Positions 11,872 through 23,643 of a stretch of 64,000 bases of DNA are shown one piece after another; position 1 is the first letter of the stretch, and each line of letters starts with the position of its first letter. A model generated the notes under the pieces. That model saw only the letters and a program-made list of their open reading frames with translations, did no database searches and was not told the DNA's origin. The DNA is from Apostichopus japonicus. Lineage: Eukaryota > Echinodermata > Holothuroidea > Aspidochirotida > Stichopodidae. The DNA is taken from NCBI RefSeq assembly GCF_037975245.1, contig NC_092577.1, forward strand, positions 18,416,398-18,480,397. Reading direction: 5' to 3'. The translations under genes and the position numbers were made by a program.

Positions 11872-11947
11872 TTCTTGATCTAGGCAAACAAGTGATCATT
11901 ACAGTGTAGTTCTTGATCTAGGCAAACAAGTGATCATTACAGTGTAG
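11872..11947 (+). repeat. Perfect 38-bp tandem duplication
   Basis: Positions 11872-11909 and 11910-11947 are identical over 38 bp (unit starts TTCTTGATCTAGGCAAACAA). The exact identity implies a recent slippage or duplication event. Confidence 0.9.
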
Positions 11948-12518
11948 TGTAGAGTAGCTGATAAACCAATTGGTTGATCAAAGTGACTGACAAGGAGGAG
12001 TGGATTATTACAATAAATTGCTAGTATAGAGTGAGTTAGTACAGTAAATTATGTTGTGTAATTAAGTGTATTGACAGTAATTGTTAACAATTAATTGAAG
12101 TTGTTGCAGTTTGTAGTTGTATGGTAAGCACATAGGACATATGGTACACATATTTTGGTTTAACTTGTTGTGTTTTCATGGAAGTTCTGCAAAGAAATCC
12201 AGGTTGCTTTGTGATCACTGTAATAGCTCTCAAGGACTAAGCATGAGTTATAGTCTGTTGTAGGAGTAAGTATGATTTCTTTGTAATTCAATGTTCTTGT
12301 GAATAAAGAAATCAGGCTTTTACTGTCTGGTGTGTTTTCGAGTACATCAACATTGAAATCACTAGCAATCAATGTTGGTTGTGAATGATCTATGTGACTT
12401 AAAAAGTTACTCAATGCATCATGGAATAGTTGCATGGGAACCTTATTGGACCTGTAAATTAGTGCAATTTGAATAGTTCCAGCACATGAGTCTTTGGTTG
12501 TGAGGGAGATTTCAATGT

Positions 12519-12529
12519 TATTTGTATTC
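12519..12529 (+). repeat. 11-bp target-site duplication, left copy
   Basis: TATTTGTATTC here is repeated exactly at 12716-12726, bracketing the U2-headed insert. Confidence 0.85.
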
Positions 12530-12715
12530 GCTTCTCGGCCTTTTGGCTAAGATCATGTGTAGTATCTGTTCCCTTAGGGAATGGTGATACACACCTGACG
12601 ATGATCACACAGTCACAGTCTCGATGCTAGGGGACTGGGGCTGAGAGCGGATCAGTCGTTTGGTAGTTTGGTTTTCGTGCCCAGGTTCTTTCCTGGGTGA
12701 CTTTTTCTTAAAAAG
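12528..12715 (+). mobile_element. U2 snRNA-headed SINE (SINEU-like)
   Basis: The first ~44 bases match the 5' end of U2 snRNA (CGCTTCTCGGCCTTTTGGCT, AAGATC, then GTGTAGTATCTGTTC with the branch-site-recognition GTAGTA) with one substitution. After this the sequence leaves U2: there is no stem IIa/b sequence and no Sm site. A hairpin TTCCC/GGGAA follows, then an unrelated body, and a 3' hairpin CCCAGG/CCTGGG before a T- and A-rich tail. The 11-bp target duplications on both sides show it arrived by retrotransposition. SINEs with snRNA-gene heads are known (SINEU, described in crocodilians); this copy has that design. It is not a functional U2 gene. It lies antisense to the Helitron frame. The first two bases could belong to the duplication. 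Confidence 0.8.
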
Positions 12716-12726
12716 TATTTGTATTC
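12716..12726 (+). repeat. 11-bp target-site duplication, right copy
   Basis: Exact repeat of 12519-12529. Removing the insert with one duplication copy (197 bp) restores the helicase/EEP reading frame. Confidence 0.85.
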
Positions 12727-14799
12727 AGTGTATGTTCAGTCAGTGTTGTGATATTATTCTTAGTGTAGATCACAGTGCCATATGGGGAATTTGCGACAGG
12801 AGCATGAGATGGGATGTTTTTGAATAGTGTAAATCCTTCAATGTACAGCTCATCATTTGTGATTGCTTTTGATAAATGGCATTCAGTGAAAAGTAGAATA
12901 TCAGCAGATGTGATTGTGCTGTCATGAATTATGTCAGAAATGTGTCTCTTCAGTGATCTTACATTTTGATGAATGATGGTAGTGCTGTCTGTACTTTCAA
13001 ATGCATGGCTGCATGCTTTCAATGATCGTATGGATCGTAAATTTTCTACTTCCTTGACAACATTTCGATCGACGTTAGTCTTGTCAGGATTAAGATGAAG
13101 AATGTATAATCCATTTATGGAAGTCACTCTACTTAATGCAACATAGTGGATGTGACATTGTGATCTAGCACCTGAAATATCAACAACTATCTCTTTCATT
13201 GTGTCTCCTTGACATCTATGGACTGTCTTTGCAGTTGCTGGTCTGAGGGGAAATTGTTTCCGCACAACTTCTGCATTTTTGTTGCGACCAATCCTGAACT
13301 GTCGACTACTTCTTGATATTGGTGTCCATGTTCAAGCAAGCTTTGAATGATACAGTTCTCTTTTAGAGTGTCGACATGCTTTACCTACAGTAATGTCATC
13401 GAACTGTACCCATATAGTGTGAATGTTCTGATCATGTACATTCTCTATATACTTCATGATACCAGTAGCACCATTAATCATTCCATCTTCAACTGAAACA
13501 TTCAGACAGAGGTCAATTCGTTGGTCAATGCCCAATGATAGTTCAGTGAATAATCCCATTGTCTTTTGAGGGTTGTCCGGTATGCAAGTTAGTATTTTCT
13601 GTTTGACTGTGTATGGGACATCACCTGCGACAATGTCTTGAGATCTAATTGTGAGCTTTAGAGTGTCTAGTTTGGAAAAAACTTCATCGTTGTGTGAATT
13701 AACTTTTAGGTTGGTCTGATAAACATGTGTAGCATTTGATGGAACGTTGTCGACTGTAAACTGCCTAGTGTTCAGCAGCCTTCAATCATCATCTGTTTGA
13801 TTGCCTTCTCTTAGTCGGTTTAAAAGTTGAGGAAAACTCTGCTCATGTTTTTGTCGCATGATTTCAGTTAGTTCAAAGGCCATAAAATGGTCTTTCCATA
13901 AATTAGATGCAAGTGGACCATAATCATGAGTTAGATCATTAAATATCCATCCATCAAACACTGGCTTGAGTTGAAAGATATCACCAACAGCAATAATGCT
14001 AACACCTCCAAATATGTTCTTACTACCCATAATTTGTTGCAGTCTTTTATCTATGAATGTTAACATTCCATTACCAACCATAAATATTTCATCAATGAAA
14101 ATGATTTTCAAATTTCTCAACTTCACTCGAAGTGAGTTTAGCTTGTCTGATGTTAATGCCTTGTAATGAAATCCTTCACTAGTTGGAATGAGTACAGCAC
14201 TGTGAATGGTACTGCCTTTAATACCATAAGCTGCTTTGCCTGTTGGTGCCATAAGAAGAATGTGAGTATCATCTGGATCGCTTCCAGGCTGGCTAGAATA
14301 GTACCTCAATAGTGCATTGTACAGAGCTTTCAATGCTTGAGATTTTCCTACATCAGCTCCGCCAGTTAGGAATGTGTACATTGGTTCTTGTTTTGTTTTG
14401 CACCAATGCAGTACATAGAAGAAGTCTTTCTGTTCTTTGTTGAGGCTGCGTACTAGAGTTCTGTATTCAGAATCAGGCAAGCGAGGTTTTTGCAGTTCTT
14501 CTATGTTTGCACTATTGACTGCAATCCCAATGTCTTGTCCAATATCATACAATTCAGGTGATTCATTGGAAGGGATTTTCACTTGCTGTTTATCCTTTTC
14601 ATCTCGATGAGCCTTTTCGATATGTTCTGTATTTGGTGCTATCTCATCATACATCTCAGGGTCTTGATTTTCAATATCATCTATTGCCTGGTCAATGATA
14701 TCTCCACTGTGGTTATATTGTGCTTCCTTGTCTTTAATCTTGGATTCAACCTGGAGGTATCGTTCTTGGTAAGTATCACATGACTCTATGATATTATTC

Positions 14800-16163
14800 T
14801 CAGATCTCCAAGGAAAAAACAACATCATTAGTGCTCTCATTGCTTTTGTTGTCACTAGTGATATCGAACCAAGCTGCAAAGTCTGCAAGGCAATAATGTT
14901 GTAGTGCTTTAGGTCGGCCAGCATACTTCCTGATAAGTCCCATACATTCAATATCTGTAGAGTAATCTGGCAACTGTTGAATATATTGCAATGGTTTGAT
15001 CAGGATTGTTCGATCTTCTAATGGTGAGGTATTTATAAAGACAAATTGCCTGGAGGCTTTTCTGAGTGGCATTTGTAATACCAAATTACACTGCTTCTTG
15101 AGCACTCATTTCAACATGATTAAGGAATTTGTTTCCAATGTGTCGTACTTGCTGTTTGATGTCCATGTTCCCTTCTCTTGCTTCTGTTGTTGCACGCTGC
15201 ATAAGGTTACTCATACCTCTTTGTCCTTTGCTAATGTAAGATACAATGTACATGGCACATGCATATGGGTCGAGTACATATTGAATATCCATATTAGCTC
15301 TCCAAGTTTCTAGCAAGACTTGATTGTAACCATTAATTCTGACTTCAGATGGTGATCTTTTGAGAAAGATTTTGTCTGATGTTATGGATGAACGTATGGC
15401 AAGAATGTAGTCTCTTTCTGTGCTTCCCAACTTGGTCAACATATCTTAAAATGTGTCAGTTATGTCTTCAACAAGTTTGAAATCATCCAAGTAAGCTTTT
15501 ATGCACGTGTACAGTTCTGTAGTATTAGCATTGCCTTCAACTTCTAACGGTGTTAGAATCATGGTTCTAGGCATTGGTGGAGCGGCAAACACCTTGTCTC
15601 TTGTTTCTGCATGTCTTTGCATGGCTGTGAGATTGCAAGTTAACAGTTTGGTTGACTGTGTCAGAAGGTTTGTTACATGTGACATATTGATCAATAAAAG
15701 ATGTTACTTCTGTTGGGGCTGCATTTCCATATAAAGGTGCATCTTTGACCCAAACTAGCATGTGAATGTGTGGGGAACCTCTCTGTTGGAACTCAACTCT
15801 GTAGAAATGATCAATGATCTCACCAATTGGATCATATGAACTATACAGGAAAATATTCAATAACCTACGAAACATGTAATCAAAGTGACGTGCACATGTA
15901 ACAGGGTCACTCTGGATAAGGTCAGATTTCTCATTCCAATTCATGTTTAAGAGTTCTTCATCTGTGAAATGTTTGTTTTTGACTGTTCTTCCAAGGATTT
16001 TGAGTAAGTGAAGCCACCTTGTTTGAACAGCAGAGAATGACAGAAACCATGTTGGGATTCCAAGTTGTCGAATCATTGCAAACAGTTCTTTCTTGGACTT
16101 TTCCCAATAGGGAGGGGATCCTCGTAATGTTCGGAATACTCTAAATCCTTCATCTAGGGTCAA
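14800..16163 (-). pseudogene. Helitron Rep (HUH nuclease) region
   Basis: Fragments in three frames form the Rep domain. From 16163 the first piece contains RGSPHIHMLVW: His-Ile-His is the metal-binding HUH motif (about residues 132-134). The piece at 15442-15086 contains Tyr-Ile-Val-Ser-Tyr-Ile-Ser-Lys (residues ~65-72), the two catalytic tyrosines of Helitron Rep spaced by three residues. Between them the frame changes near 15600, a TAA falls at 15443-15445, and further shifts occur near 15100 and 14850-14940. All catalytic motifs are still visible, so damage is from indels rather than loss of motif residues. Confidence 0.75.
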
Positions 16164-17449
16164 AATTTGCTTGATACTTACATTTGTTTTGAAATGTTGA
16201 GCAGTTAATTTCTTCCCTTGTGTTTTTTTTCTTTCGCATACTAAGTGTTACTTTTTGCTGTATTTGGCTGATTTGTAATTTTTTGATTTTGTAGAATATG
16301 TTTGGGACAGATTTGGCAAATCTTCTATCTTTGTGACGTAGTTCCCACTTACATATTGTGCTGTAATGTACCTTAACTTTGTTGTCACTTCTTGGTTGTC
16401 CACAAAATAATGTTGGATATGCAAGTATTTCAGAAAGACTGTCTTGAAATAAGCCCATAGGTCTATTTCCTTCACCTGGTGCCACGCAATAAGCAAGTTG
16501 GCTTTGATCATGAAATTCTGGTGTTAGCATAGTATCTAATGTACCTGTAAGTTGCATGTCCTCACTTTCAGCTTCTGTCCAATCATCATCTGAATCTGGA
16601 TTGTCTGCATTGTTGGTTTGAATTGAAGGAGTTGCACCTACTGGTAAGTCAGCATTCTCATATTTGTCAGATTGTTTTTCAAGAGGTTCCATGAATTCGT
16701 GCCATTCATCATCCATCTGCTGTATAGTTTCATTCCAACTCTCATCAATTGAGACTCTTTCATCTTTGTATAATTGACTGTTTGCAACTAGCCATTTTGC
16801 AGCATGAATTACTTTGTTGGGCCTGACATTTTCACTTTGAACCGAGTGCTTATAAGAAAGTTCTCTTAAACTTGACAGGAATAGTCATTTCACTTAGCTT
16901 GCGTGGTAATAGTCTACATGTACTTGAAACATCAGCTGCAACATTTACCACGTTTCCTTTTAGATTCAATTGTCGCCCTCTAGGAAGTTCTCTAATTTGC
17001 ATAAATGGTATACGAAGAGCTACTAATTTCTCTTCAAGAGAATGCAATTGTAATTCTTGTGGAATTGTCACAAACTTCATGTTATTGTTTAGGCTTAATG
17101 GTGGTATCTTATCAGAATTAATATATTCTTTGCAGGTACTACAAATCCACAATTTGTTGTTGATAGAAGGATTGTGTATAGCAATGCTGAATGTAGATTT
17201 TGCTGTTTTTTGTACAAAGCTAGTGACGCTTTCTTTATACCATAACTGTTCACAACAACAACACACATATTCTGGACCTACTGAAATAGAGTTGAGAAAG
17301 CCTTCTTGCAATTGTTGAATTGATGAAGTGTTACAGCTGGTTCTCTTGTTGTATTTGGATTTGATTTCATTACCTGCAAACTGTCGATCCGTTCTAGCTT
17401 GTGCCATTCGTTCTTGATTCTTGTTTTTCTTGGACAGTGTACGTGTCAT
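16150..17449 (-). pseudogene. Helitron N-terminal zinc-binding and acidic linker regions
   Basis: At 17449-16850 the product carries Cys-Cys-Cys-Cys-Glu-Gln-Leu-Trp, then Trp-Ile-Cys-Ser-Thr-Cys-Lys and Leu-Arg-Ile-Pro-Phe-Met-Gln-Ile-Arg, the conserved arrangement in the region between the basic repeats and Rep in OTU-bearing Helitrons (annotated elsewhere as DUF6570-like). At 16716-16150 an acidic linker (Asp-Asp-Asp-Trp-Thr-Glu) runs into the Rep start. The two blocks are in different frames with a gap at 16717-16849, so at least one indel separates them. Confidence 0.6.
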
Positions 17450-17499
17450 TTTTGCGAATAACGTTCATTCGTTTCATGTTTTGTTCCTTTTCCTTTTGA

Positions 17500-18189
17500 G
17501 AGTACTCCTCATTTTGTCTTGTCTCTTTCATCCGTTGATGTTTTGTTTCTGTTCATTTTGAGAATATTCCAGTTTTGGCCTTGTGTTTGCCATCCGTTTG
17601 ATATTTTGTATCTTTTCATTTTGAGAATATTCCAGTTTTTGTCTTGTGTTTGCCATCCGTTTGATATTTTGTATCTTTTCATTTTGAGAATATTCCACTT
17701 TTTGTCTTGTGTCTGTCATCCGTGTGATGTTTTTTTCCTCTCATTTTGAGAGTACTCCTTATTTTGTCTTGTGTCTTTCATCCGTTTCATGTTTTGTTTC
17801 TGTTCATTTTTAGAGTATTCCTGATTTTGTCTTCTTTCTGTCTTTCGTTTCCTGTTTTGTACTTTTTCATTTTGAGAGTACTCCGGTTGTTGTCTGATAT
17901 TTTTCATTCGCTTGCTATTTCTTGTTCTTTCATTTTGAGTGTACATACAATCTGTCCTCTTGGTTTTCATTCTTTTTATATTCTTTTGCATTTGTTCTTG
18001 ACAGTACATTTTGGTTCGTCTTGCAGTTCTTTGGTAAATAATGTCTTTTTTCCTTTGTTGTTCTCTGTATGCACTGTTAGTTGCTCTAAGTTTTTGCATT
18101 CGTTTAGTACTGTTGGAACAGCTACTACTGGGAGGTAATTTAGTGATGTTCACTTTCTGTTTCTGTTCATCTTTAATTTGTTGCCACAA
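17500..18189 (-). pseudogene. Helitron basic repeat region, 21-residue units
   Basis: About eight units of 63 bp each encode variants of Thr-Arg-Gln-x-x-Glu-Tyr-Ser-Gln-Asn-Glu-x-x-Gln-Asn-x-Lys-Arg-Met. The units are most alike at 17528-17720 and diverge towards 18189. Such Arg/Tyr repeats lie between OTU and Rep in many animal Helitrons; a nucleic-acid-binding role is presumed, not shown. The frame shifts by one base in a run of seven T (17730-17736); one more base would reconnect the two frames, so this may be a homopolymer error. Confidence 0.7.
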
Positions 18190-18200
18190 GTTTTGTCTGT

Positions 18201-18740
18201 TCAGTTCAGTTCTGTATAAATGTCAGTTTGTAAAAGTTTTGCAGCAGTCATTATTTCCACTTCAGTAGCCCACACTGAATCATCTGACATATGGGATGTT
18301 TGAATATAATCCTGAACAGATTTACTAGTAGATGGTAGGTCACATTCCAGAAGAGATTGCACTATTAAGCGTCTCAAGATATGATGATTATTTTCAGACT
18401 TTGTTATTATGAATGACAAAGATCTAAAGAAACAATTCCCATCACCTACTATTCTCCAAATATTACATGGTCTTGCAGTATTAGTATACAATATTGGACT
18501 GCAAATATTTGGGAAATTTGGATAACAACTGGCATGAATTTGTTCGTTTTTGTCTGTTATTAACTGCTTTAATATAGCAATCTTTCCATCACGCCATAAG
18601 TCATCTGGAGGGAAGAAAGTAAACGTGTCATGAGTGTGTACACTTTGAAAGTTAATATCAGTAATTTTTCTTGGATCAAATGAATGTTGCTGTACTGTTT
18701 TTTCAGAGAGAGTTTCATTAGCATATGTTTGTGCCTGGCA
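18201..18740 (-). pseudogene. OTU cysteine protease domain of the Helitron, truncated
   Basis: The frame is open from about 18717 to 18201. It includes Pro-Pro-Asp-Asp-Leu-Trp, then Thr-Ala-Arg-Pro, then WRIVGDGNCFFRSLSF, the OTU catalytic block with Asp and Cys three residues apart. A Trp-Ala-Thr-Glu-Val-Glu-Ile segment and Asp-Ile-Tyr-Thr follow, as in other OTU Helitrons. The frame then stops, and the next frame goes straight into the basic repeats. The segment with the catalytic His is therefore missing, and protease activity is not expected. Confidence 0.7.
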
Positions 18741-19069
18741 TGTTTGGATTGATGTTATATTTTGCTTTTATTCTCTTCTTGTCTTGCTTCGCTGTCTGTA
18801 ACTTAATTTTTTTGTTCGTGGCATGACAGAATATTGTGGACAACAGTTTCTTTTCTTTCTTTTGTTTCAACAGTTCTTTTTGGACAACAGTCTTTGTGGG
18901 ATAGTAGTGCATATAGAGAGTGATTGACTGTAAATGCTGTTCTGAATTTTTGAATTCTATGACAAGAACGTGATCAGAATTGTGTGTTAATTTTTTGGGA
19001 TTTTTTGGTTATTGCAATGCTTGGAATTCAAGTACTCTTTGTATCCCTGTGTAATTGTAGTTAATATTG

Positions 19070-20560
19070 GTAAGTGCTTTTTGAGTGCTTAAAATTGCTT
19101 GCTGTAAAAGTCCTTCTTGATTTGTCAGTAATTTTGAGAAATTTTTCGGGGTTTTTGGTGAGTATCTTATTTGGAGTATTTTCAGATCTTCTTTTCAGTG
19201 CTTGTCAGAAATTTTTAGCTCTATTCAGCATTTGTTATATATTTTTGGTGAGTATTTTATTTGGTGTATTTTCAGTGCTTAATATTAAGCTTTGTTAGTA
19301 ATTAATAGCGGTTCTTTTGCTTTTTCAGTACTTTTGATATTTTACCTCTTTTCAGTGCTTTTCATCAATTTTCAGATCTTTACAGCTCTTTTCAGAAATT
19401 TTAAGCTCTTTTCAGCATTTGTTATATGTATATATTTTGGTGAGTATTTTATTTGTATTTTCAGTGCTCTATATTATGCTTTGTTAGTAATTTATAAGCG
19501 GTTCTCTTGCTTTTTCAGTACTTTTGATTTTTTAGCTCTTGTCAGTGCTTTTCAGCAATTTTCACCTCTTTTCAGAAATTTTAAGCTCTTTTCAGCATTT
19601 GTTATATATATTTTTGGTGAGTATTTTATTTGTAGTATCATCAGTGCTTTATATTATGCTTTGTTAGTAATTTATAGCGGCTTTTTTGCTTTTTCAGTAC
19701 TTTTGATTTTTTTAGTTCTTTTCAGTGCTTTTCAGCTCTTTTCAGAAATTGTAAGTTCTTTTCAGCATTTGTTATATATATTATTGGTGAGTATTTATTT
19801 GGAGTATTTTCAGTGCTTTATATTATGTTTTGTTAGTAATTTATAGCGTTTCTTTTGCTTTTTCAGTGCTATTGATTTTTTAGTTAGTAATTTTTTTTTA
19901 GTAATTTGTAGCAGTTCAAGCTTGTACTGTTGATGATTTTGAGCTCTTTACAGCAATTTGTAGCTCTTTGCAGCATTTGTTATATGTTCTTCAGTACTTT
20001 GCAACACTTTTTATGCATTAATTTTGAGCAGTTTCCAGGTTTTGGTGAGTATTTTATAAGGAGTATTTTCAGTGCTTTATATTATGCTTTGATAGTAATT
20101 TGTAGCGTTATTTTTGGCTGATTTAGTACTTTCACTACTTTTAGCTCCTTTCGGTGCTTTTCAGCAATATTTAGCTCTTTTCAGCAACTTCTATATGGTG
20201 TTCAGTATTTTGTAGCACTTTTTATGCATGCAACAATACTTTGTTATGCTTTTTATGTACTTTGCAGTACTTGTGGTACTTTTCTACAGTACTTGTGCGT
20301 TTTGGTACATTTCAGTCCTTTATGCTTGTCCAAGTACTTTACACAGTACTTGTTATGCTTCGTTCAGTACTTTGTTTGCTTCTTTTCAGTATCTCCTAGT
20401 CCTTTTTTATGCTCATGTCTTTTTAAATTTATAATTTGTAGTCTTGTAAATTTTGTGCTTCAATATTGTGGTTGCTATTCTCGTATATATGTGTGGTTTG
20501 AATATAGTATTGTTTTGCAAAAATGTTGTATTGTCAGTACTGTGCTTAATACTACTTTAA
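19070..20560 (+). repeat. Minisatellite of ~170-190 bp units built on TTTTCAG
   Basis: The marker GGTGAGTAT recurs at 19157, 19247, 19439, 19616, 19786 and 20044 (spacings 90, 192, 177, 170 and 258 bp). Units share TTTTCAGCATTTGTTATATA, GTGCTTTATATTATGCTTTG and TTGCTTTTTCAGTACTTTTG. Beyond 20220 it decays into irregular CAGTACTT repeats. Long plus-strand frames (for example 19292-19846) are products of this T-rich repeat and not genes. The array starts directly on the 5' side of the Helitron. Confidence 0.8.
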
Positions 20561-22900
20561 GATACTAATTTTCAATAATTTTTTTATATTGTGTTAACAA
20601 TTCTAAAAACCTGTAAAAAACATATCAATTCTTTTCACCTTAACAGTTGATACTTACAATGCTGGATGTGGATGGATCGTCAAGCTGATGGTTCAGTAAT
20701 ATTCAGAGTGATCAACTTCTTGTCCAGATATCAGTGGGTACAGCAAGAATTTGAAAAGAATGAAAAAAAAAAATATTTCGATAGCAAAATTGTTTACACG
20801 TAGGAATGGTTGATTGCAATCTTTGCTTGTTCTACATACAACCAACTTCATGTAGGATAGGGTCTAGCGAAGTGATAAGACTGTTCACTACCTGAATGTT
20901 GTCTGTTTCAGAAATTAAATCAGTTTTCTTCAACTTATCTAGTTCCTAAAAGTGATACTATCCTACTGTTACTTAAAAGGTATAAGCCTAGCCACACCAA
21001 GTACGCTGACATGAGTTTTTGTTTGAACATTTTGTTACCAACAAGGCCATTCTCCAACCTCTAGTCTTGCATAGTTACGTAACAGTGGATTTTTGCTTTG
21101 ATTGCCAACATGCTTTGATCTGGTCATGTAAAGTTGGTGGTGAAAATGTCACCAATACATATTTTTTGCACTAAAACATTTCCAAATTTAATTTTTCTTT
21201 AGAGAACAATTACAATTTCAAGTGAAACAAATTTATACGGGAAAAGTGTAAATTGAAATTTTGTAGGGCAACAAAATTTAACAGTGAAATTGTTTACATT
21301 GAAGCAAAATGAGATTGGAGAAGCAAAATTGCCAGAACAATTAATTACAGAATTAATTCATTAGCCTACTTAATTAGCACATTTTATGTTTGAAACTATA
21401 GTCAGTTGAGAACCCACAGACCAATTACAACCAAACAAATTTTTTCATAACAGCTCAATATCTAAATTATGCAAATTAGTGTCATTAGTTAGCATATTTA
21501 ATGCTTAAATCTAATGTTCGAGAAAACATACTCTCCTGCCTTCCTCTACCAGATATTGTGCACATCACATACCGTACACAATGAAATATTTTTGACAAAA
21601 TGTCCACAACTGTTTCAATGTGTTTCTACACCCAACTGCTGCTTGTTTACCCCAAACTTTACTTTTCTGTCTTTATTTTTACTATGGTTGGAATCCTTAT
21701 TTAATTGTGGTCCTCAATCAATTCAAACAACATTTGTAAAAGACTTTCTGAAATGTTTGGCCCAACTGAAAATCTGGCAGTGGTACTGTACAAGTACAAT
21801 TATATTGATTTACATTTTTTCTAATATTGAAGTAAAACAATGATCAAATGTGAAATAACATATCAGGTGGGATATACAGTACCTTACAAATTCAGAATAC
21901 AACGAATGCCATGTGTAAGTTGTTAATACTACTTTGAATCGATATTTGGAGGCTACAACAACTTGAACAAGTACAATTAGCCTAGCAGTAATTTGTAATT
22001 AATACTAATAAATTTGCAATTAATTGAAGAAAGTACATTACCATTTTCTTAGGTGAGATGGGGTTAGATTGAGGGGTCAAGGTGTACATGAAAACATAAA
22101 CTGATCATTGTAGTTACCACATGAGTATATTTAACCAATAGATGTTTTCTTTAAAGTAGCACAGGCTTCATATACGTAGATCGCAGAGTGACTGTGGAGA
22201 CAGTAGTCCTTACTAAATTTTACAAATGCATAGTGTTAATCTGTAACGGTAACAGTATAGTAGCCTATACAGTACTCAATAGTACTATTAGCCAGTACTT
22301 TTAAGTTAATGGTAGGGCTACTATAGTCTATACCTATGGTAACCTAGCAACCTACTCATTGTTTAAATTATATATAGTAAACTCTTACAAAATAACACAC
22401 AATGTGTCATGCTGTACTAGTACTAGCCTATATATATATATATTTGTATTTATTTTTGTTGGGAAGGGTGGGGATGTGCAAGCCAAAAACTGATCCCAGC
22501 AATCAAACTAAGTCTGAACTTACAATATATTTACAATGAGTATCCAGTATAACATTACCAAAGAAAAGAAAATAAGTACTTATTTGGAAAAAAATCAATG
22601 TAACATACCTTTAATACTGTAGCTAGGACTGTCTTCTAATGTAGTGTTGCAATTCAAATCTTCTTCAAACTTTAAAGCGAATTGACTGTAAGTCATAGAA
22701 GCTGCTGGTTGTAATATGTTTTGATCGATCGAGATAGTGTGAAAGAATGGTTTTGAATGCTGCAAGCCTGATTATATCTGATATTATCTGATTCTGAACT
22801 CAGTGTAATATCCTCTGTACCATTAAACTGATGCATGCATTCTATCAGTCATCACTGCTGACAATAATCTGAAGTGAAGACTGCTGCTTGACCTCTCAAG
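20561..22900. other. No gene recognised
   Basis: AT-rich DNA with a short TA run near 22432-22443. The 109-codon frame at 21514-21843 has no motif. Nothing further can be supported. Confidence 0.4.
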
Positions 22901-22904
22901 GAGA

Positions 22905-23400
22905 AAAGTTAGCAAATTGTCCACAGCTAAGTTCAATGTCTGGATAAAATATGGAGTATCTCACCAGTGGCGGCACCAGCCTATGTAAACTAGGAAGGGG
23001 ACATCACATAGATCAATGTGAGGTTGAACCAAATATCCTCTGTACCACTAAAAACCATGCATGCATTCTATCACTCATCACTGCTGATAATAATCTGAAG
23101 TGGAGACTGCTCCTTGAACTCTCAAGTACAAAAGTTGGCAAATTGTCCAAAAGCTAACTTCGATGTTTGGAAAGAGATGAAGTTTCTCACCAGGGGTGGT
23201 ACTAGCCTAAGTAAACGGGGAGGGGGAAGACAACATAGACATTTACACCCCCCCCCCGATAGTCTATTTACCTCACAAGGACAAAAGTTGGCAAATATTC
23301 CAAAAGCTAAATTAATGTTGGGATAAAGCATGGAGTATCACACTAGGGTTGACACCAGCCTAAGTAAACCGAGGTTGGGGGGGGGGGGGGTAACCTGGAG
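22905..23400 (+). repeat. Three diverged tandem repeat units (~150-226 bp)
   Basis: The phrase AAGTTGGCAAATTGTCC recurs near 22907, 23134 and 23287, each followed by AAGCTAA.TTNNATGT and by CACCAG-GG-GGCACCAGCCTA-GTAAAC. A related block (CATGCATGCATTCTATCACTC) at 23050 is duplicated at about 24265. Poly-C and poly-G runs at 23251 and 23376 lie inside. Confidence 0.6.
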
Positions 23401-23643
23401 GCAACATAGATTCTTGGGGGTGTAAAAATCTATCAATAGGACAACTTATACCTATCTAACCTCTGAAAATATTGCAATTTTAAACCTGATTAGAGAATTA
23501 TTACTCAGTACCAGATCTGAGTGGGGAATTGAGGGGCAAGAAAAACAATATGAGGGAGCAAATTCCCCCTCCCCCTGTAGCACCAGCACTGTATCTCACT
23601 ATTTCCATGGATAAAGAACTTGAGTCATGTCAGCAGTACCCTG

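Larger units (their letters stand above)
12160..14951 (-). pseudogene. Helitron helicase (Pif1-like) plus EEP endonuclease domain
   Basis: A single frame runs from 14951 to 12160 once the SINE is set aside. Walker A reads GGADVGKS (residues ~197-204 counted from 14951), Walker B is Ile-Phe-Ile-Asp-Glu-Ile (~284-289), motif III is GDIFQLKP (~323-330), and motif VI has Ala-Leu-Ser-Arg-Val. The EEP domain starts with a Gln-Asn-Val-Arg-Ser block, has a Thr-Glu-Cys-His block and ends with Tyr-Ser-Asp-His, the expected C-terminal catalytic pair. In-frame TGA codons lie at 13782-13784 and about 13329-13331. Between 12529 and 12726 a SINE plus one copy of its target duplication interrupts the EEP domain; without it the frame is continuous. 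The domain ends at a natural-looking stop at 12160. Confidence 0.8.
12160..18740 (-). mobile_element. Helitron (Helentron-like) autonomous element, decayed
   Basis: In minus-strand order from 18740 to 12160 there are: an OTU protease domain, a basic 21-residue repeat region, a cysteine-bearing zinc-binding region, a HUH/two-tyrosine Rep region, a Pif1-type helicase, and an EEP (exo/endonuclease/phosphatase) tail. This order is that of animal Helitron2/Helentron proteins; the C-terminal EEP nuclease marks that group. The element transposes by rolling-circle replication when intact. Here the frame changes several times, has nonsense codons, and is split by a U2-headed SINE. The exact ends were not determined; a tandem array at 19.1-20.6 kb lies just beyond the 5' side. 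The helicase-EEP half is far better preserved than the Rep half. Confidence 0.85.

Noticed and set aside
12528-12715. A functional U2 snRNA gene
   Set aside because: Only the first ~44 bases match; stem II and the Sm site are missing and target duplications flank the insert.
17519-18268. Plus-strand Phe/Ser/Leu-rich frames over the Helitron repeats
   Set aside because: They are the antisense of the basic 21-residue repeats on the minus strand.
19292-19846. A 184-codon plus-strand protein
   Set aside because: It is translated minisatellite, rich in Phe/Leu/Ser, with the repeat unit visible in the residues.
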